A stretch of 64,000 nucleotides of DNA. Source: Nocardia sputorum. Lineage in GTDB: Bacteria; Actinomycetota; Actinomycetes; Mycobacteriales; Mycobacteriaceae. Both the position numbers and the translations under genes were made by a program. Of this stretch, positions 8,993-18,016 are shown piece after piece. The notes under the pieces were generated by a model, which was not told the origin of the DNA, searched no databases, and saw nothing but the letters and a program-made list of their open reading frames with translations. Location: the NCBI RefSeq assembly GCF_027924405.1, contig NZ_AP026978.1, positions 5,270,001-5,334,000 of the forward strand, given 5' to 3'. How positions within the stretch are numbered: position 1 is the first letter of the stretch; each line of letters starts with the position of its first letter.

Positions 8993-9334
8993 TCACACGG
9001 TCGGACGTTTGCTCTTCGGTAGCTTGCGCACGACGGCCTCGTACGAGAGGTCGACCAGCTCGCGGACTTCGTCGTCCGGGACGGCGCCGCCGAGCTGCAC
9101 GACGTTCCAGCCGTACCGCCCGATGTAGGCCGAGGCCGCCACGTCGTCCGGATACACCCGGACCAGTTCGTCGGCCTCCTCGCGGGTGCGTCCGCACTTC
9201 AGGCCGACCGACGTCGCGCCGAGGAAGGCGAAGATCTTGTCCCCCACCTTGGCGACGACGTCACCTTCCCACGGCTCGTCCTGCCAGGCGCCCGGCTTGG
9301 ACAGGCAATAGTTCAGCAACGCGGCGTCGTCCAT
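8993..9334 (-). CDS. MmcQ/YjbR family protein
   Basis: This 113-residue protein matches the MmcQ/YjbR family: an N-terminal helix (L-L-N-Y-C-L-S-K-P-G-A-W-Q-D-E-P-W), the strand pair A-K-V-G-D-K-I-F-A-F-L, and the C-terminal G-R-Y-G-W-N-V-V-Q-L then L-V-D-L-S-Y-E-A-V segment. The fold resembles a double-wing DNA-binding domain and members are often annotated as DNA-binding, but direct function is poorly known. It lies only 10 bp downstream of the vWA gene on the same strand and 54 bp from the start of the Hsp90-like gene, so it may ride on either transcript. Confidence 0.85.
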   Translation of the reverse strand: MDDAALLNYCLSKPGAWQDEPWEGDVVAKVGDKIFAFLGATSVGLKCGRTREEADELVRVYPDDVAASAYIGRYGWNVVQLGGAVPDDEVRELVDLSYEAVVRKLPKSKRPTV

Positions 9335-9344
9335 GCTCGTCTTC

Positions 9345-10772
9345 CTACACCGGCAACAGCCGGGACACGACGGCGGTGAGCTGTTTGGCCGAGCGGCATT
9401 CGTGCATCTCGATCACGTCGCGATATCTCTCCGCGGCGGAATCGCCGGAACCCCATTGGTTGCGTGGTTCCGGGTTGAGCCAGTGCGCGTGTTTGGCGAC
9501 CTCGACCAGCGACCGCAACGTGTTCAGTTCGGGATCGCGGTAGTTCGTGCGGGCGTCGCCGAGGATCAGCAGCGAGCTGCGGCTGGTGACGGCGTCCGGA
9601 TAGTTCCGCGCGAATCCGGCCAGCGCGTTGCCGTAGTCGGAGTGCCCGTCCAGGCCGACGACGCTCGCCTCGCCGAAGATCCGGGCCATCGCCCGGTCCA
9701 GCTGGGTGTGCGGATCGAAGAACCTGGTCACCTCGTCGATCTGGTCGACGAACGCGAAGATGCGCACCCGGGAGAACTGCTCGCGCAGCGCGCTCACCAG
9801 CAACAGCGTGAAGTTGCTGAAGCCGGCCACCGACCCGGAGACGTCGCACAGCAGCACCAACTCGGGTCGCCCCGGCCGCGGCTTGCGGTGCACCAGATCG
9901 ATGGGCACCCCGCCGGTGGACATGGACGCGCGCAAGGTGCGGCGCAGGTCGATGGCGCCGCGGCGGGCGTGCCTGCGGCGCGCCGCCAAGCGCGCGGCGA
10001 GGATCCGGGCCAACCGTTGCGTACTGCGCTTGAGTTCGGCGAGTTCGGCTTCGGAGGCGCGCAGGAAGTCGACCTCCTCGGCTTGGCGGGCTACGCCGTA
10101 GCTCGCGACGCGTTCCCGGCCGATCCGCTCGGCGACCCGCCGCCTGGTCTCGGCCTCGACGGTCGCGCGGAAACCGGTGATGCGCTGCCGCGCGGCGCGG
10201 CGGGCGATCTCGGCGTCGAACTCGCTCGCGTCCGGTCCGAGGGCCATACCCGCGAGGATGCGCGCCAGCAGCGTCTGCGGCTGGACCTCCTTCAGCGCCT
10301 GATAGGACGAGAAGGACGGGCCCCGGGCGGACTGGTACTGGCCGAGCTGTTCGACCAGCTGCGCGGCCAGCGCCTCCAGCTGTGGCGTCGCCGACTCCTG
10401 CGCCAGCAGTTGCGCGAGCAGTTCGCGCAGCGCCGGGATGTCCACGTCGCCCGACGGCGTGTGCGGAATCTCGATCTCGTCCTGGGCGGCGGCGCGTTCC
10501 CCGACGGCGACCGGGAACCACAGGTCGAACAGCCCGTCGAAAGTGGCGCGATGGGTGGTGCGCCGCAGCAGCGCGCAGGCCAGCCCTTCGCGCAGGACCT
10601 CACGGTCCATCAGGTCGAGCACGGTCATCACGCGGCCCGCGTCCACCGTCTCCGACGGCCCTACCGGTATGCCGCGCGCCCGCAGCGCTTCGACGAATCC
10701 GACCAGATGCCCGGGGATACCGTGCGGCGCGCTCAGGGACGCGATCTCCGCGGGGACCGACCCGGTCGCCAT
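9345..10772 (-). CDS. vWA domain (CoxE-like) protein
   Basis: This 475-residue protein has a von Willebrand factor A domain in its C-terminal half, with a complete metal-ion-dependent adhesion site D-V-S-G-S in V-L-L-C-D-V-S-G-S-V-A near residue 310 and D-G-H-S-D-Y-G further on. The N-terminal half is Arg/Ala-rich helical sequence, as in CoxE/YehP-type proteins. It is the counterpart of Rv2425c and is encoded 3 bp downstream of the MoxR-type ATPase. MoxR/vWA pairs are thought to act as chaperones that insert metals or mature enzyme complexes; no client is evident beside this pair. Confidence 0.88.
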   Translation of the reverse strand: MATGSVPAEIASLSAPHGIPGHLVGFVEALRARGIPVGPSETVDAGRVMTVLDLMDREVLREGLACALLRRTTHRATFDGLFDLWFPVAVGERAAAQDEIEIPHTPSGDVDIPALRELLAQLLAQESATPQLEALAAQLVEQLGQYQSARGPSFSSYQALKEVQPQTLLARILAGMALGPDASEFDAEIARRAARQRITGFRATVEAETRRRVAERIGRERVASYGVARQAEEVDFLRASEAELAELKRSTQRLARILAARLAARRRHARRGAIDLRRTLRASMSTGGVPIDLVHRKPRPGRPELVLLCDVSGSVAGFSNFTLLLVSALREQFSRVRIFAFVDQIDEVTRFFDPHTQLDRAMARIFGEASVVGLDGHSDYGNALAGFARNYPDAVTSRSSLLILGDARTNYRDPELNTLRSLVEVAKHAHWLNPEPRNQWGSGDSAAERYRDVIEMHECRSAKQLTAVVSRLLPV

Positions 10773-10775
10773 GGC

Positions 10776-11657
10776 TCAGGCCAGCTTCAGTTCGGCCAGC
10801 GCGCGCTGGTGGTCGCTCTGGTGTTTGAGGACGACGCCGAGGGTGGCGCGCACGGTCGTGTCGTCCAGATCCCGCAGGCCCAGCGCCAGCAGGGTGCGAC
10901 CCCAGTCGATCGATTCCGCGACCGAGGGCAGCTTCTTCAGCTGCATGCCGCGCAGCACGTGCACGATCCGCACCAGCTGCGCGGCGACCGCCGCCGACAG
11001 CTCGGGCACCCGGCTGGCCAGGATGCGCCGCTCCAGCTCCTCGTCCGGGAAGTCCAGGTGCAGGTACAGGCAGCGGCGCTTGAGCGCCTCGGACAGCTCG
11101 CGGGTGGCGTTCGAGGTGAGCACCACGAACGGTTTGCGGCTGGCGGTGATCGTGCCCAGCTCCGGCACCGTCACCGCGAAATCGCTGAGCACCTCGAGCA
11201 GCAGGCCCTCGATCTCGACGTCGGCCTTGTCGGTCTCATCGATCAGCAGCACCGTGGGATCGGCGCGCCGGATCGCGGTCAGCAGCGGGCGCGACAGCAG
11301 GAACTCCTCGGTGAAGACGTCGGCCTTCGTCTCCTCCCAGTCGTTCTCGCTGGAGGCCTGGATGCGCAGGATCTGTTTGGCGTGGTTCCACTCGTACAGC
11401 GCGCGGGCCTCGTCGACGCCCTCGTAGCACTGCAACCGCACCAGTTCCGCACCCGAGGTCTGCGCGACCGCGCGGGCGAGTTCGGTCTTGCCCACCCCCG
11501 CCGGCCCCTCGATCAGCAGCGGCTTGCCGAGGCGATCGGCGAGGAACACCGAGGTGGCGGTGCCCTTGTCCGCCAGGTAGCCCGTGCTCGCCAACCGTTC
11601 GATCACGTCGTCCACCGACGCGAAGATCGGCTCCTGTACTGCGCTCTCCGACACCAC
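10776..11657 (-). CDS. MoxR-family AAA+ ATPase
   Basis: This 293-residue AAA+ protein has Walker A G-P-A-G-V-G-K-T-E near residue 50, Walker B V-L-L-I-D-E-T-D-K-A-D near residue 130 and sensor 1 in F-V-V-L-T-S-N-A-T-R-E, typical of MoxR ATPases. It pairs with the downstream vWA protein (gap 3 bp), matching Rv2426c-Rv2425c. The GTG at 11655-11657 is chosen because GGAAGG lies about 6 bases upstream; a second GTG follows directly. A possible -10 hexamer TAGCGT (11687-11692, minus strand) would place transcription start roughly 25 bases before the start codon, so the pair probably has its own promoter separate from proA. Confidence 0.9.
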   Translation of the reverse strand: MVSESAVQEPIFASVDDVIERLASTGYLADKGTATSVFLADRLGKPLLIEGPAGVGKTELARAVAQTSGAELVRLQCYEGVDEARALYEWNHAKQILRIQASSENDWEETKADVFTEEFLLSRPLLTAIRRADPTVLLIDETDKADVEIEGLLLEVLSDFAVTVPELGTITASRKPFVVLTSNATRELSEALKRRCLYLHLDFPDEELERRILASRVPELSAAVAAQLVRIVHVLRGMQLKKLPSVAESIDWGRTLLALGLRDLDDTTVRATLGVVLKHQSDHQRALAELKLA

Positions 11658-11705
11658 CCGGCACCTTCCCTTCCGAACCATCCCCCACGCTACGGCAGCG
11701 CGGCC

Positions 11706-11726
11706 CCGACGCCGACCCGGCGTCGG
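11706..11726 (-). terminator. Stem-loop downstream of proA
   Basis: A perfect 8-bp inverted repeat (CCGACGCC / GGCGTCGG) with a 5-base loop lies 20 bp after the proA stop and before the moxR promoter region. There is no U-tract, as is common for stem-loops in high-GC actinobacteria, so a terminator role is plausible rather than certain. Confidence 0.4.
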
Positions 11727-11746
11727 CCGCGGCCGCGGAGCACCGG

Positions 11747-13012
11747 TCAGACCGGCCGGATCTGTCCTTCGCCCCAGACGATCCACTTCGTGGAGGTCAG
11801 CTCCGGCAGCGCCATCGGGCCGCGCGCATGCAGCTTCTGGGTGGAGATGCCGATCTCGGCGCCAAAGCCGAACTGCTCGCCGTCGGTGAACGCGGTGGAG
11901 GCGTTCACCATCACGGCGGCGGCGTCGACCCGGCCGGTGAACTCGCGCGCGGCGGCGAGGTCGCCGGTGACGATGGCCTCGGTGTGGCCGGTGCCCCAGG
12001 TGTTGATGTGCTCCACCGCCGCGTCCAGGTCGTCGACCACCTTGAGCGCGATGTCCAGGGTGAGGTACTCCTCGCCCCAGTCGGCATCGGTGGCCGGAAC
12101 CTGGCCGGGCAGGTCACCGTGGATGGTGACGCCGGAACGCTCCAGCGCCGCGGTGAGCCGGGGCAGCGCGGTCTCGGCGATCGCGGCGTCGATCAGGACG
12201 GTCTCGGCGGCATTGCACACGCTCGGACGACGGGTCTTGGCGTTGATCAGGATCCGCTCGGCCATCTCCAGATCGGCGGCGGCGTGCACGTAGACGTGGC
12301 AGTTGCCGGTGCCGGTCTCGATGGTGGGGACCTGCGCGTCGCGTACGACCGCGTTGATCAACCCGGCGCCACCGCGCGGAATGACCACGTCGACCAGGCC
12401 GCGGGCCTGGATCAGATGGGTGACGCTGGAACGGTCCTCGCTCGGCAGCAGCTGCACGGCGTCGGCCGGGATGTCCTGCGCGGCAAGCGCTTCGCGCAGC
12501 ACCGCGACCAGCGCGGCGTTCGACCGGGCCGCCGAGGACGAGCCGCGCAGCAGGGCGGCGTTACCGGACTTGAGCGCCAGCCCGAACGCGTCGACGGTGA
12601 CGTTCGGCCGAGCCTCGTACACCATGCCGACCACGCCGAGCGGCACGCGCACCTGCCGGATCTCCAGCCCGTTGGGCAAGGTGGAGCCGCGCACCACGAC
12701 ACCGACCGGGTCGGGCAGCCCGGCCACCTGACGCAGCCCCGAGGCGATGCCGTCGATGCGCGGCTTGGTCAGCCGCAGCCGGTCCAGCAGCGACTCCTCG
12801 ATGCCCGCGGCCTGCGCCGCGGCGATGTCCTCGGCATTGGCGGCCAGCACCCGGTCGGCGGCGGCCAGCAGCGCGTCGGCGGCGGCGTGCAGGGCGTCGT
12901 TCTTCTGCGCGGTCGTCAGCTGGGCGAGTGCCCGCGACGCGACCCTGGCCTTGCGGGCGGCCTCGTGCACCACCTCGCGAACATCCGGCTGGGTGGTCGT
13001 TCCTACCGTCAT
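11747..13012 (-). CDS. proA: Glutamate-5-semialdehyde dehydrogenase
   Basis: This 421-residue protein is gamma-glutamyl phosphate reductase, the second step of proline synthesis, reducing glutamyl-5-phosphate with NADPH. Family hallmarks are [19 protein letters not shown] near residue 115, [10 protein letters not shown], and the catalytic cysteine in [11 protein letters not shown] near residue 262. The length is normal. Its partner proB is encoded about 23 kb away at 35.7-36.9 kb, the same separation logic as in mycobacteria. The gene is divergent from the ribokinase-like gene with 102 bp between the starts. Confidence 0.95.
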   Translation of the reverse strand: MTVGTTTQPDVREVVHEAARKARVASRALAQLTTAQKNDALHAAADALLAAADRVLAANAEDIAAAQAAGIEESLLDRLRLTKPRIDGIASGLRQVAGLPDPVGVVVRGSTLPNGLEIRQVRVPLGVVGMVYEARPNVTVDAFGLALKSGNAALLRGSSSAARSNAALVAVLREALAAQDIPADAVQLLPSEDRSSVTHLIQARGLVDVVIPRGGAGLINAVVRDAQVPTIETGTGNCHVYVHAAADLEMAERILINAKTRRPSVCNAAETVLIDAAIAETALPRLTAALERSGVTIHGDLPGQVPATDADWGEEYLTLDIALKVVDDLDAAVEHINTWGTGHTEAIVTGDLAAAREFTGRVDAAAVMVNASTAFTDGEQFGFGAEIGISTQKLHARGPMALPELTSTKWIVWGEGQIRPV

Positions 13013-13100
13013 GGGTACAGCCTACGCACCGGGCCCGACGCCGATTCCACCCGCTGTGACGCGGACTCACCGGATGCGTGCGCGTCTCCGGCCGGGCGAC

Positions 13101-13106
13101 TACCGT
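13101..13106 (+). promoter_or_regulatory. Candidate -10 element, leaderless rbsK transcript
   Basis: TACCGT matches the actinobacterial TANNNT -10 consensus and ends 8 bases before the ATG at 13115, which would place the transcription start at or next to the start codon. No clear ribosome binding site precedes the ATG, consistent with leaderless translation. No strong -35 is visible. Confidence 0.4.
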
Positions 13107-13114
13107 CCGGCGAT

Positions 13115-13993
13115 ATGACGGTCGAACCGGACGCTCCCGCGATCGTGGTGCTCGGCAGCATCAACATGGACTTGGTGACCACGACCGCGCGCAGGCCCGT
13201 CCCCGGCGAGACGGTCCTCGGCAGCGGCTTCGCCATGGTGCCGGGCGGGAAAGGCGCCAATCAGGCCATCGCGGCGCAGCGGGCGGGCGGCGCGGTCCGC
13301 TTTCTCGGGGCGGTCGGCGACGACGTCTTCGCCACCGAACTGCGCGGCGCGCTCACGGACGCCGCGGTGTCGGCCGACCGGCTGCGCACCGTCACCGGAC
13401 CGAGCGGCATCGCCACGATCGTGGTGGACGACGGCGGCGAGAACAGCATCATCGTGGTCGGGGGCGCCAACTCGCGGATGACCGAGCTGACCGAGGACGA
13501 CCTCGCGGCCATCGCGGCGGCCGATATCTTGCTGTGCCAATTGGAGATTCCGGTCGAAACGGTCGCCGCCGCGGCGCGCCACGCGCACGCGCACGACACG
13601 ACGGTGCTGTTGAATCCCTCACCGGCCCGCCGCTTGCCCGCCGACCTGTGGGCCGATGTCGATGTGGCCGTAGTCAATTCGGGTGAGGCGGAGCAGCTGG
13701 GCGCTGACCTCGACGCCGTCGCGCACTTGGTCGTCACTCGCGGGGCGGCGGGCGCGGACTATCGCGGGCCGGACGGCGCCCGCCTGTCCCGGCCGAGCCC
13801 GCGGGTGGAGGTCGTCGACACCACCGGCGCGGGCGACGCCTTCACCGGCGCGCTGGCCGCGGCCTGGCATCGCGGCCCCGAGTGGGCGCTGACCTGGGCT
13901 TGCGCGGCCGGGGCACTGGCGACGACCCGGTTGGGCGCGAGCAGTTCGATCCCGGCTCGCGAGGAGATCACCGCCGCTCTGGTCGCGGAGTAG
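13115..13993 (+). CDS. rbsK: Ribokinase / PfkB family carbohydrate kinase
   Basis: This 292-residue sugar kinase begins I-V-V-L-G-S-I-N-M-D-L-V and has the PfkB signature 1 P-G-G-K-G-A-N-Q-A near residue 44. The C-terminal signature 2 is V-D-T-T-G-A-G-D-A-F-T-G, whose Asp is the catalytic base. The N-D-type start plus the short length fits ribokinase, which phosphorylates D-ribose at O5 with ATP. The position next to proA matches rbsK (Rv2436). No ribose transporter is adjacent, so the substrate might be a salvaged nucleoside sugar. Only 19 bases separate its stop from the next start, suggesting co-transcription or a nested promoter for the GS-like gene. Confidence 0.85.
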   Translation: MTVEPDAPAIVVLGSINMDLVTTTARRPVPGETVLGSGFAMVPGGKGANQAIAAQRAGGAVRFLGAVGDDVFATELRGALTDAAVSADRLRTVTGPSGIATIVVDDGGENSIIVVGGANSRMTELTEDDLAAIAAADILLCQLEIPVETVAAAARHAHAHDTTVLLNPSPARRLPADLWADVDVAVVNSGEAEQLGADLDAVAHLVVTRGAAGADYRGPDGARLSRPSPRVEVVDTTGAGDAFTGALAAAWHRGPEWALTWACAAGALATTRLGASSSIPAREEITAALVAE

Positions 13994-13999
13994 CGGCGA

Positions 14000-14005
14000 T
14001 ATCGT
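14000..14005 (+). promoter_or_regulatory. Candidate -10 element, leaderless GS-like transcript
   Basis: TATCGT matches TANNNT and ends 7 bases before the ATG at 14013. Transcription would begin at the start codon, which argues against the in-frame GTG at 14004. Confidence 0.35.
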
Positions 14006-14012
14006 GAGGGGC

Positions 14013-15380
14013 ATGGCCACGCCGGACCGCATTCCCGCCGATAGCGACACCGCGCATATCCAAGGGCTGGACGCGTCCATGGTCGCGCTGAGTTTCGTGG
14101 ACAACGCGGGTATCACGCGCGTGAAAGCCGTTCCGAAGCAGCGGCTGGGCTCGGCGGCCAGGTACGGCGTCGGGGTGTCGCCGTGCTTCGAGACCTTCGC
14201 CTTCGACGACCTGATGGCGGTCGGGCGCTATCTCGGCGGGCCCGACGGCGATCTGCGGCTCATTCCGGATCTGTCCAGGCTGACCGAACTGGCCTGCCAG
14301 CCCGGCTGGGCGTGGGCGCCAACGGACAAGTACACCCAGGACGGAACCCGTTTCGTCGCCTGCCAGCGCCACTTCGCGGCCCGCCAGACCGCGGCGGCGC
14401 GGGCGGCGGGGCTGCGGTTGGCCATGGCCTTCGAGACCGAGTGGGCGGTGGGGCGCGCCGACGACGCCGACGGCTTCACACCGGCGATCGACGGCCCCGC
14501 CTACGGACTGGTGCGACTGGGGCAGGTCGCCGATTACGCCGCCGACCTGGTCGCGGCGCTGGAGCGACAGGGAATCGCCGTCGCGCAGTTCCACCCGGAA
14601 TACGCGCTCGGGCAACTGGAGCTGTCGGTCGAACCGTCCGAACCGGTCACCGCCGCGGACGAGGCCGTGCTGGTCCGGCACACGATCCGTCAGGTGAGCG
14701 CGCGGCACGGCATGCGGGCGTCGCTGGCTCCGTGCATCAAGCCGGACGGCGCCGGTTCCGGCGCGCACCTGCACCTGTCGGTGACCGACGACGAGGGCCC
14801 GCTGTTCGCGGGCGGCGACGGTCCGCACGGCATACGACCGATCGGTGCGGCGTTCCTGGCGGGGGTGCTGCGGGAACTGCCCGCGCTGGTCGCGGTGGGC
14901 GCGGGCAATCCGGCGAGCTTCCTGCGGTTGGCGCCGTCGCGCTGGGCCGGGGTCTGGCAGTGCTGGGGACGCGAGACCAGGGAGGCCGCGTTGCGCTTCG
15001 TCACCGGGGTGCGCGGCACCGAGGGGTGGGCGGCCAACGCCGAGATCAAGTGCTTCGACGCGACCGGCAACCCGTACCTGATCGTGGGGTCGGTCATCGC
15101 CGCCGGGCTCGCCGGTGTCGCCGAGCGGTTACGTCTTCCGGCCGAGATCACCGGGGACCCCGCGACTTTCGACGCCGAAGCACGCATGATGTCGGATGTG
15201 CGCCGCCTCCCCACCACACCGGCCGAAGCCGCCGACCACTTCGCCGCGTCCGAGGTGCTCGCCGACGCCATGGGCGTCGAACTGCACGACGCGCTGCTCA
15301 CGGTGCGCCGCGCGGAAGCGCAGCGGTACGCCGGCGCGAGCGCCGAAGCGCTCGTCGCCCTGACACGCCGGCGGTTCTGA
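14013..15380 (+). CDS. Glutamine synthetase-like ligase (GlnA3/FluG C-terminal type)
   Basis: This 455-residue protein belongs to the glutamine synthetase superfamily. The central motifs F-H-P-E-Y-A-L-G-Q-L-E-L-S (metal ligands), the G-S-G-A-H-L-H-L-S stretch with its glutamate-site histidine, and R-L-A-P-S-R-W-A-G-V-W-Q-C-W-G-R-E-T-R-E-A-A (ATP/substrate arginines) are intact. The N-terminal beta-grasp domain is shortened and divergent from true GlnA, so the acceptor is probably not ammonia but another amine, as in gamma-glutamyl-polyamine synthetases. The next gene, one base beyond the stop, is an amidohydrolase; fungal FluG and some plant proteins carry these two domains in one chain, so the pair probably acts on one pathway. 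Confidence 0.85.
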   Translation: MATPDRIPADSDTAHIQGLDASMVALSFVDNAGITRVKAVPKQRLGSAARYGVGVSPCFETFAFDDLMAVGRYLGGPDGDLRLIPDLSRLTELACQPGWAWAPTDKYTQDGTRFVACQRHFAARQTAAARAAGLRLAMAFETEWAVGRADDADGFTPAIDGPAYGLVRLGQVADYAADLVAALERQGIAVAQFHPEYALGQLELSVEPSEPVTAADEAVLVRHTIRQVSARHGMRASLAPCIKPDGAGSGAHLHLSVTDDEGPLFAGGDGPHGIRPIGAAFLAGVLRELPALVAVGAGNPASFLRLAPSRWAGVWQCWGRETREAALRFVTGVRGTEGWAANAEIKCFDATGNPYLIVGSVIAAGLAGVAERLRLPAEITGDPATFDAEARMMSDVRRLPTTPAEAADHFAASEVLADAMGVELHDALLTVRRAEAQRYAGASAEALVALTRRRF

Positions 15381-15381
15381 C

Positions 15382-16461
15382 ATGCTCACCGACGGTGTCC
15401 GGCTCACCGACCACCACTGTCACGGCGTGCACACCGCGAACCTGGACCGGCCGGGTTTCGAGCGCATGCTCGGTGAGGGCGCCCACGGGAGCTTCGACTC
15501 CGCGATCGGGCTCGCCGTGCGCCGCTGGTGCGCGCCCGCGCTCGACCTGCCCGCCCACGTCAGCCCGGATGTCTACCTCCGGCATCGGGCGAGGCTCGGC
15601 GGGCGCGAGGTCGCGGCGCGGCTGCTGCGTGCGACCGGGGTGACCCGGTGGTGCCTGGATACCGGGATCGGCGGCGGCACAGCCGATTTCGCCGCCCTGG
15701 TGGACGGCGAGGTACGCGAGGTGGTCCGGCTCGAAGCGGTCGCTGAGCGCGTCATCGCGCAGGTCGGCGCGGTCTCCGGGGTGTACGAGCACATCGAGGC
15801 GGAGTTGCGGGCGCGGGCCGCGGGCGCCGTCGGGCTGAAGACGATCGTCGCCTACCGGTGCGGTTTGGACTTCCCGCTGCGGGATCACCCGCCGACGAGT
15901 TTCGCGCCCGAACACCGGCTCACCGATCCGCAGTTCCTCGGCTGGCTGGTGGGCCTCGGCGCGCGGATCGGCGCCGAGCTCGGTCTTCCCCTGCAATTCC
16001 ACACCGGATTCGGCGATCCGGATCTGCGCCTCCGCCACGGCGACCCGCTGCTGCTCACCGACTTCCTGCGCCGGACCGCGGGCACCGGTCTGTCGGTGAT
16101 GCTGCTGCACTGCTGGCCCTTCCACCGCCACGCCGCCTACCTCGCGCACGTCTTCGACCACGTCCACCTCGATCTCGGCCTGACCATCCCTTACGTGGGA
16201 CAGCGGGCCGGGGCCGTGCTCGCCGAGACGCTGGAACTCGCCCCGTTCCGTGCGCTGTGCTATTCGTCGGACGGCTACGGGCTGCCGGAACTGCACCACC
16301 TCGGCGCGCTGCTCTGGCGGCGCGGCCTCGGCAAGCTGATCGACGAGTGGATCGCCGACGACGCGATCACCACTGCCGACGCCGAAACGCTGATCGGCGC
16401 CATCGCCCATGGAAACGCCGAGCGCGCCTACCGGGCGCGGTTCGAGACCGCCGTCGGCTGA
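15382..16461 (+). CDS. Amidohydrolase family protein (FluG N-terminal type)
   Basis: This 359-residue TIM-barrel metal hydrolase starts L-T-D-H-H-C-H-G, the usual HxH metal-binding strand. Later come L-Q-F-H-T-G-F-G-D-P-D and V-M-L-L-H-C-W-P-F-H-R, each supplying a metal-site His, and Y-S-S-D-G-Y-G-L-P-E with the terminal Asp. It should hydrolyse an amide or decarboxylate a small carboxylic acid; the substrate is unknown. It follows the GS-like gene by a single base. The GS-like domain and this domain correspond to the two halves of fungal FluG, so gamma-glutamylation and its hydrolysis, or turnover of an amine, are reasonable guesses. Confidence 0.82.
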   Translation: MLTDGVRLTDHHCHGVHTANLDRPGFERMLGEGAHGSFDSAIGLAVRRWCAPALDLPAHVSPDVYLRHRARLGGREVAARLLRATGVTRWCLDTGIGGGTADFAALVDGEVREVVRLEAVAERVIAQVGAVSGVYEHIEAELRARAAGAVGLKTIVAYRCGLDFPLRDHPPTSFAPEHRLTDPQFLGWLVGLGARIGAELGLPLQFHTGFGDPDLRLRHGDPLLLTDFLRRTAGTGLSVMLLHCWPFHRHAAYLAHVFDHVHLDLGLTIPYVGQRAGAVLAETLELAPFRALCYSSDGYGLPELHHLGALLWRRGLGKLIDEWIADDAITTADAETLIGAIAHGNAERAYRARFETAVG

Positions 16462-16550
16462 TCCACCATCCCGGTCGGTCGGATATTCGAATGCGCCGGG
16501 TGCCGCCGGTCCCTACCGTTGATGTGGAAGACAACGGAAGGATCGAAACC

Positions 16551-17774
16551 ATGTTTCCCGTCGAGCTGCGCGGCACCAAGGCGCAGACGCTCATGTGGGC
16601 CCACGAGCACGAGGTCGAGCAGGCCGCGCTCCAGCAGCTGCGCAATATCGCCGCGCTGAAATGGGTCCACGGCGTCCGCGTGATGCCGGACGTGCACCTC
16701 GGCAAGGGGGCCACGGTCGGCTCGGTGATCGCGATGCGGGACGCGGTGTCGCCCGCCGCGGTGGGCGTGGACATCGGCTGCGGCATGGAGAGCGTGCGCA
16801 CCGACCTCACCGCGGCGGATCTGCCCGACAACCTGCGTTCGCTGCGGTCGCGCATCGAGGCGGCGGTGCCGGTGGGCTTCCAGGCGCACCGCGACGCCGT
16901 CGACGTCATCCGGCTCGGCCACCAGGTCGCCGGGCTCGGTGCGAGCACCGCGACGTTGCGGGCGGGCTGGGACCGTTTCTGGGGGTCGTTCGGGGCGTTG
17001 GACGACCGGGTGCAGTCCCGGGAGTCCAAGGCGCACAAGCAGATGGGCACGCTCGGCGGCGGAAACCACTTCATCGAGGTCTGCCTCGACCAGGACGACC
17101 ACGTGTGGATTCTGCTGCACTCCGGCAGCCGCAACATCGGCAAGGAGCTCGCCGAGCGGCACATGGCGATCGCGCGCGGGCTGCCGCACAACGTCGATCT
17201 GCCCGACCGCGACCTGGCGGTCTTCGTCTCCGGCACGCCGGAAATGGAAGCCTACCGGCGCGACCTCACCTGGGCGCAGGAGTACGCGGCGCGCAACCGC
17301 GCGGTGATGCTCGCCCTGGTCTGCCGCGCGGTCGCCGCCGAGTTCGCCGAGCGCGGTGTGCGTTTCGAGCAGCCCATCAGCTGCCACCACAACTACGTGG
17401 CGGAGGAAGTCATCGACGGCGTGCCGATGCTGGTGACCCGGAAGGGCGCCGTGCGCGCGGGCGAAGGCGATCTCGCGCTGATCCCGGGCTCCATGGGTAC
17501 CCGCTCCTATGTGGTGCGCGGCAAGGGCAATCCGGCCTCGTTCCAGTCGGCGTCGCACGGTGCGGGACGGCGGATGAGCCGCAACGCGGCCAAGAAGCAG
17601 TTCACCGTCGCCGATCTCATCGCCCAGACCGAGGGCGTCGAGTCCCGCAAGGACGCGGGCGTGGTGGACGAGATCCCGGCCGCGTACAAGGACATCGACG
17701 AGGTCATCGACGCACAGCGGGACCTGGTCGACGTGGTCGCGACGCTGCGCCAGGTGCTCTGCGTCAAGGGCTGA
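16551..17774 (+). CDS. rtcB: RtcB family RNA-splicing ligase
   Basis: This 407-residue RtcB joins RNA 2',3'-cyclic phosphate or 3'-phosphate ends to 5'-OH ends using GTP and manganese. Active-site elements visible are V-D-I-G-C-G-M (metal Cys, near residue 82), G-G-G-N-H-F-I-E, L-L-H-S-G-S-R-N-I-G, C-H-H-N-Y-V, G-S-M-G-T-R-S-Y and the guanylylated histidine in S-A-S-H-G-A-G-R-R. The length matches the shorter bacterial RtcB group. There is no neighbouring archease or RtcA. GGAAGG lies 9-10 bases before the ATG, and TACCGT at about 16515 could be its -10. Its substrate in actinobacteria is not established, though repair of cleaved tRNA or rRNA is likely. Confidence 0.93.
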   Translation: MFPVELRGTKAQTLMWAHEHEVEQAALQQLRNIAALKWVHGVRVMPDVHLGKGATVGSVIAMRDAVSPAAVGVDIGCGMESVRTDLTAADLPDNLRSLRSRIEAAVPVGFQAHRDAVDVIRLGHQVAGLGASTATLRAGWDRFWGSFGALDDRVQSRESKAHKQMGTLGGGNHFIEVCLDQDDHVWILLHSGSRNIGKELAERHMAIARGLPHNVDLPDRDLAVFVSGTPEMEAYRRDLTWAQEYAARNRAVMLALVCRAVAAEFAERGVRFEQPISCHHNYVAEEVIDGVPMLVTRKGAVRAGEGDLALIPGSMGTRSYVVRGKGNPASFQSASHGAGRRMSRNAAKKQFTVADLIAQTEGVESRKDAGVVDEIPAAYKDIDEVIDAQRDLVDVVATLRQVLCVKG

Positions 17775-17790
17775 TCGGCGCATCCGACCG

Positions 17791-17819
17791 CGCGCCGGGC
17801 GATCCGCTCGCCCGGCGCG
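17791..17819 (+). terminator. Perfect 12-bp stem-loop after rtcB
   Basis: CGCGCCGGGCGA and its exact complement are separated by 5 bases, 17 bp after the rtcB stop. The stem is very stable but no U-run follows. It probably ends or stabilises the rtcB transcript. Confidence 0.5.
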
Positions 17820-18016
17820 ATGTCGCGGTCGGCGCGGCTGCGATGTGGCGCCGAACCGCTCCCACGGACACCGGTGCCTGCCCTCGAACACTCGGTCCTG
17901 ACGGGGCCTGCTCGGTTCCCGTGACGGTGACGGCGCCCGCTCGGTCGAGCGCCGGATTGGACGCACCCGTTCCCGAGGGTCTGGCTCTCCCGGCGGTTTC
18001 CTCGATACGATCGGAT

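Noticed and set aside
9333..12293. 986-codon plus-strand frame
   Set aside because: It is antisense to the vWA, MoxR and proA genes, which have clear motifs; no ribosome site or conserved segment.
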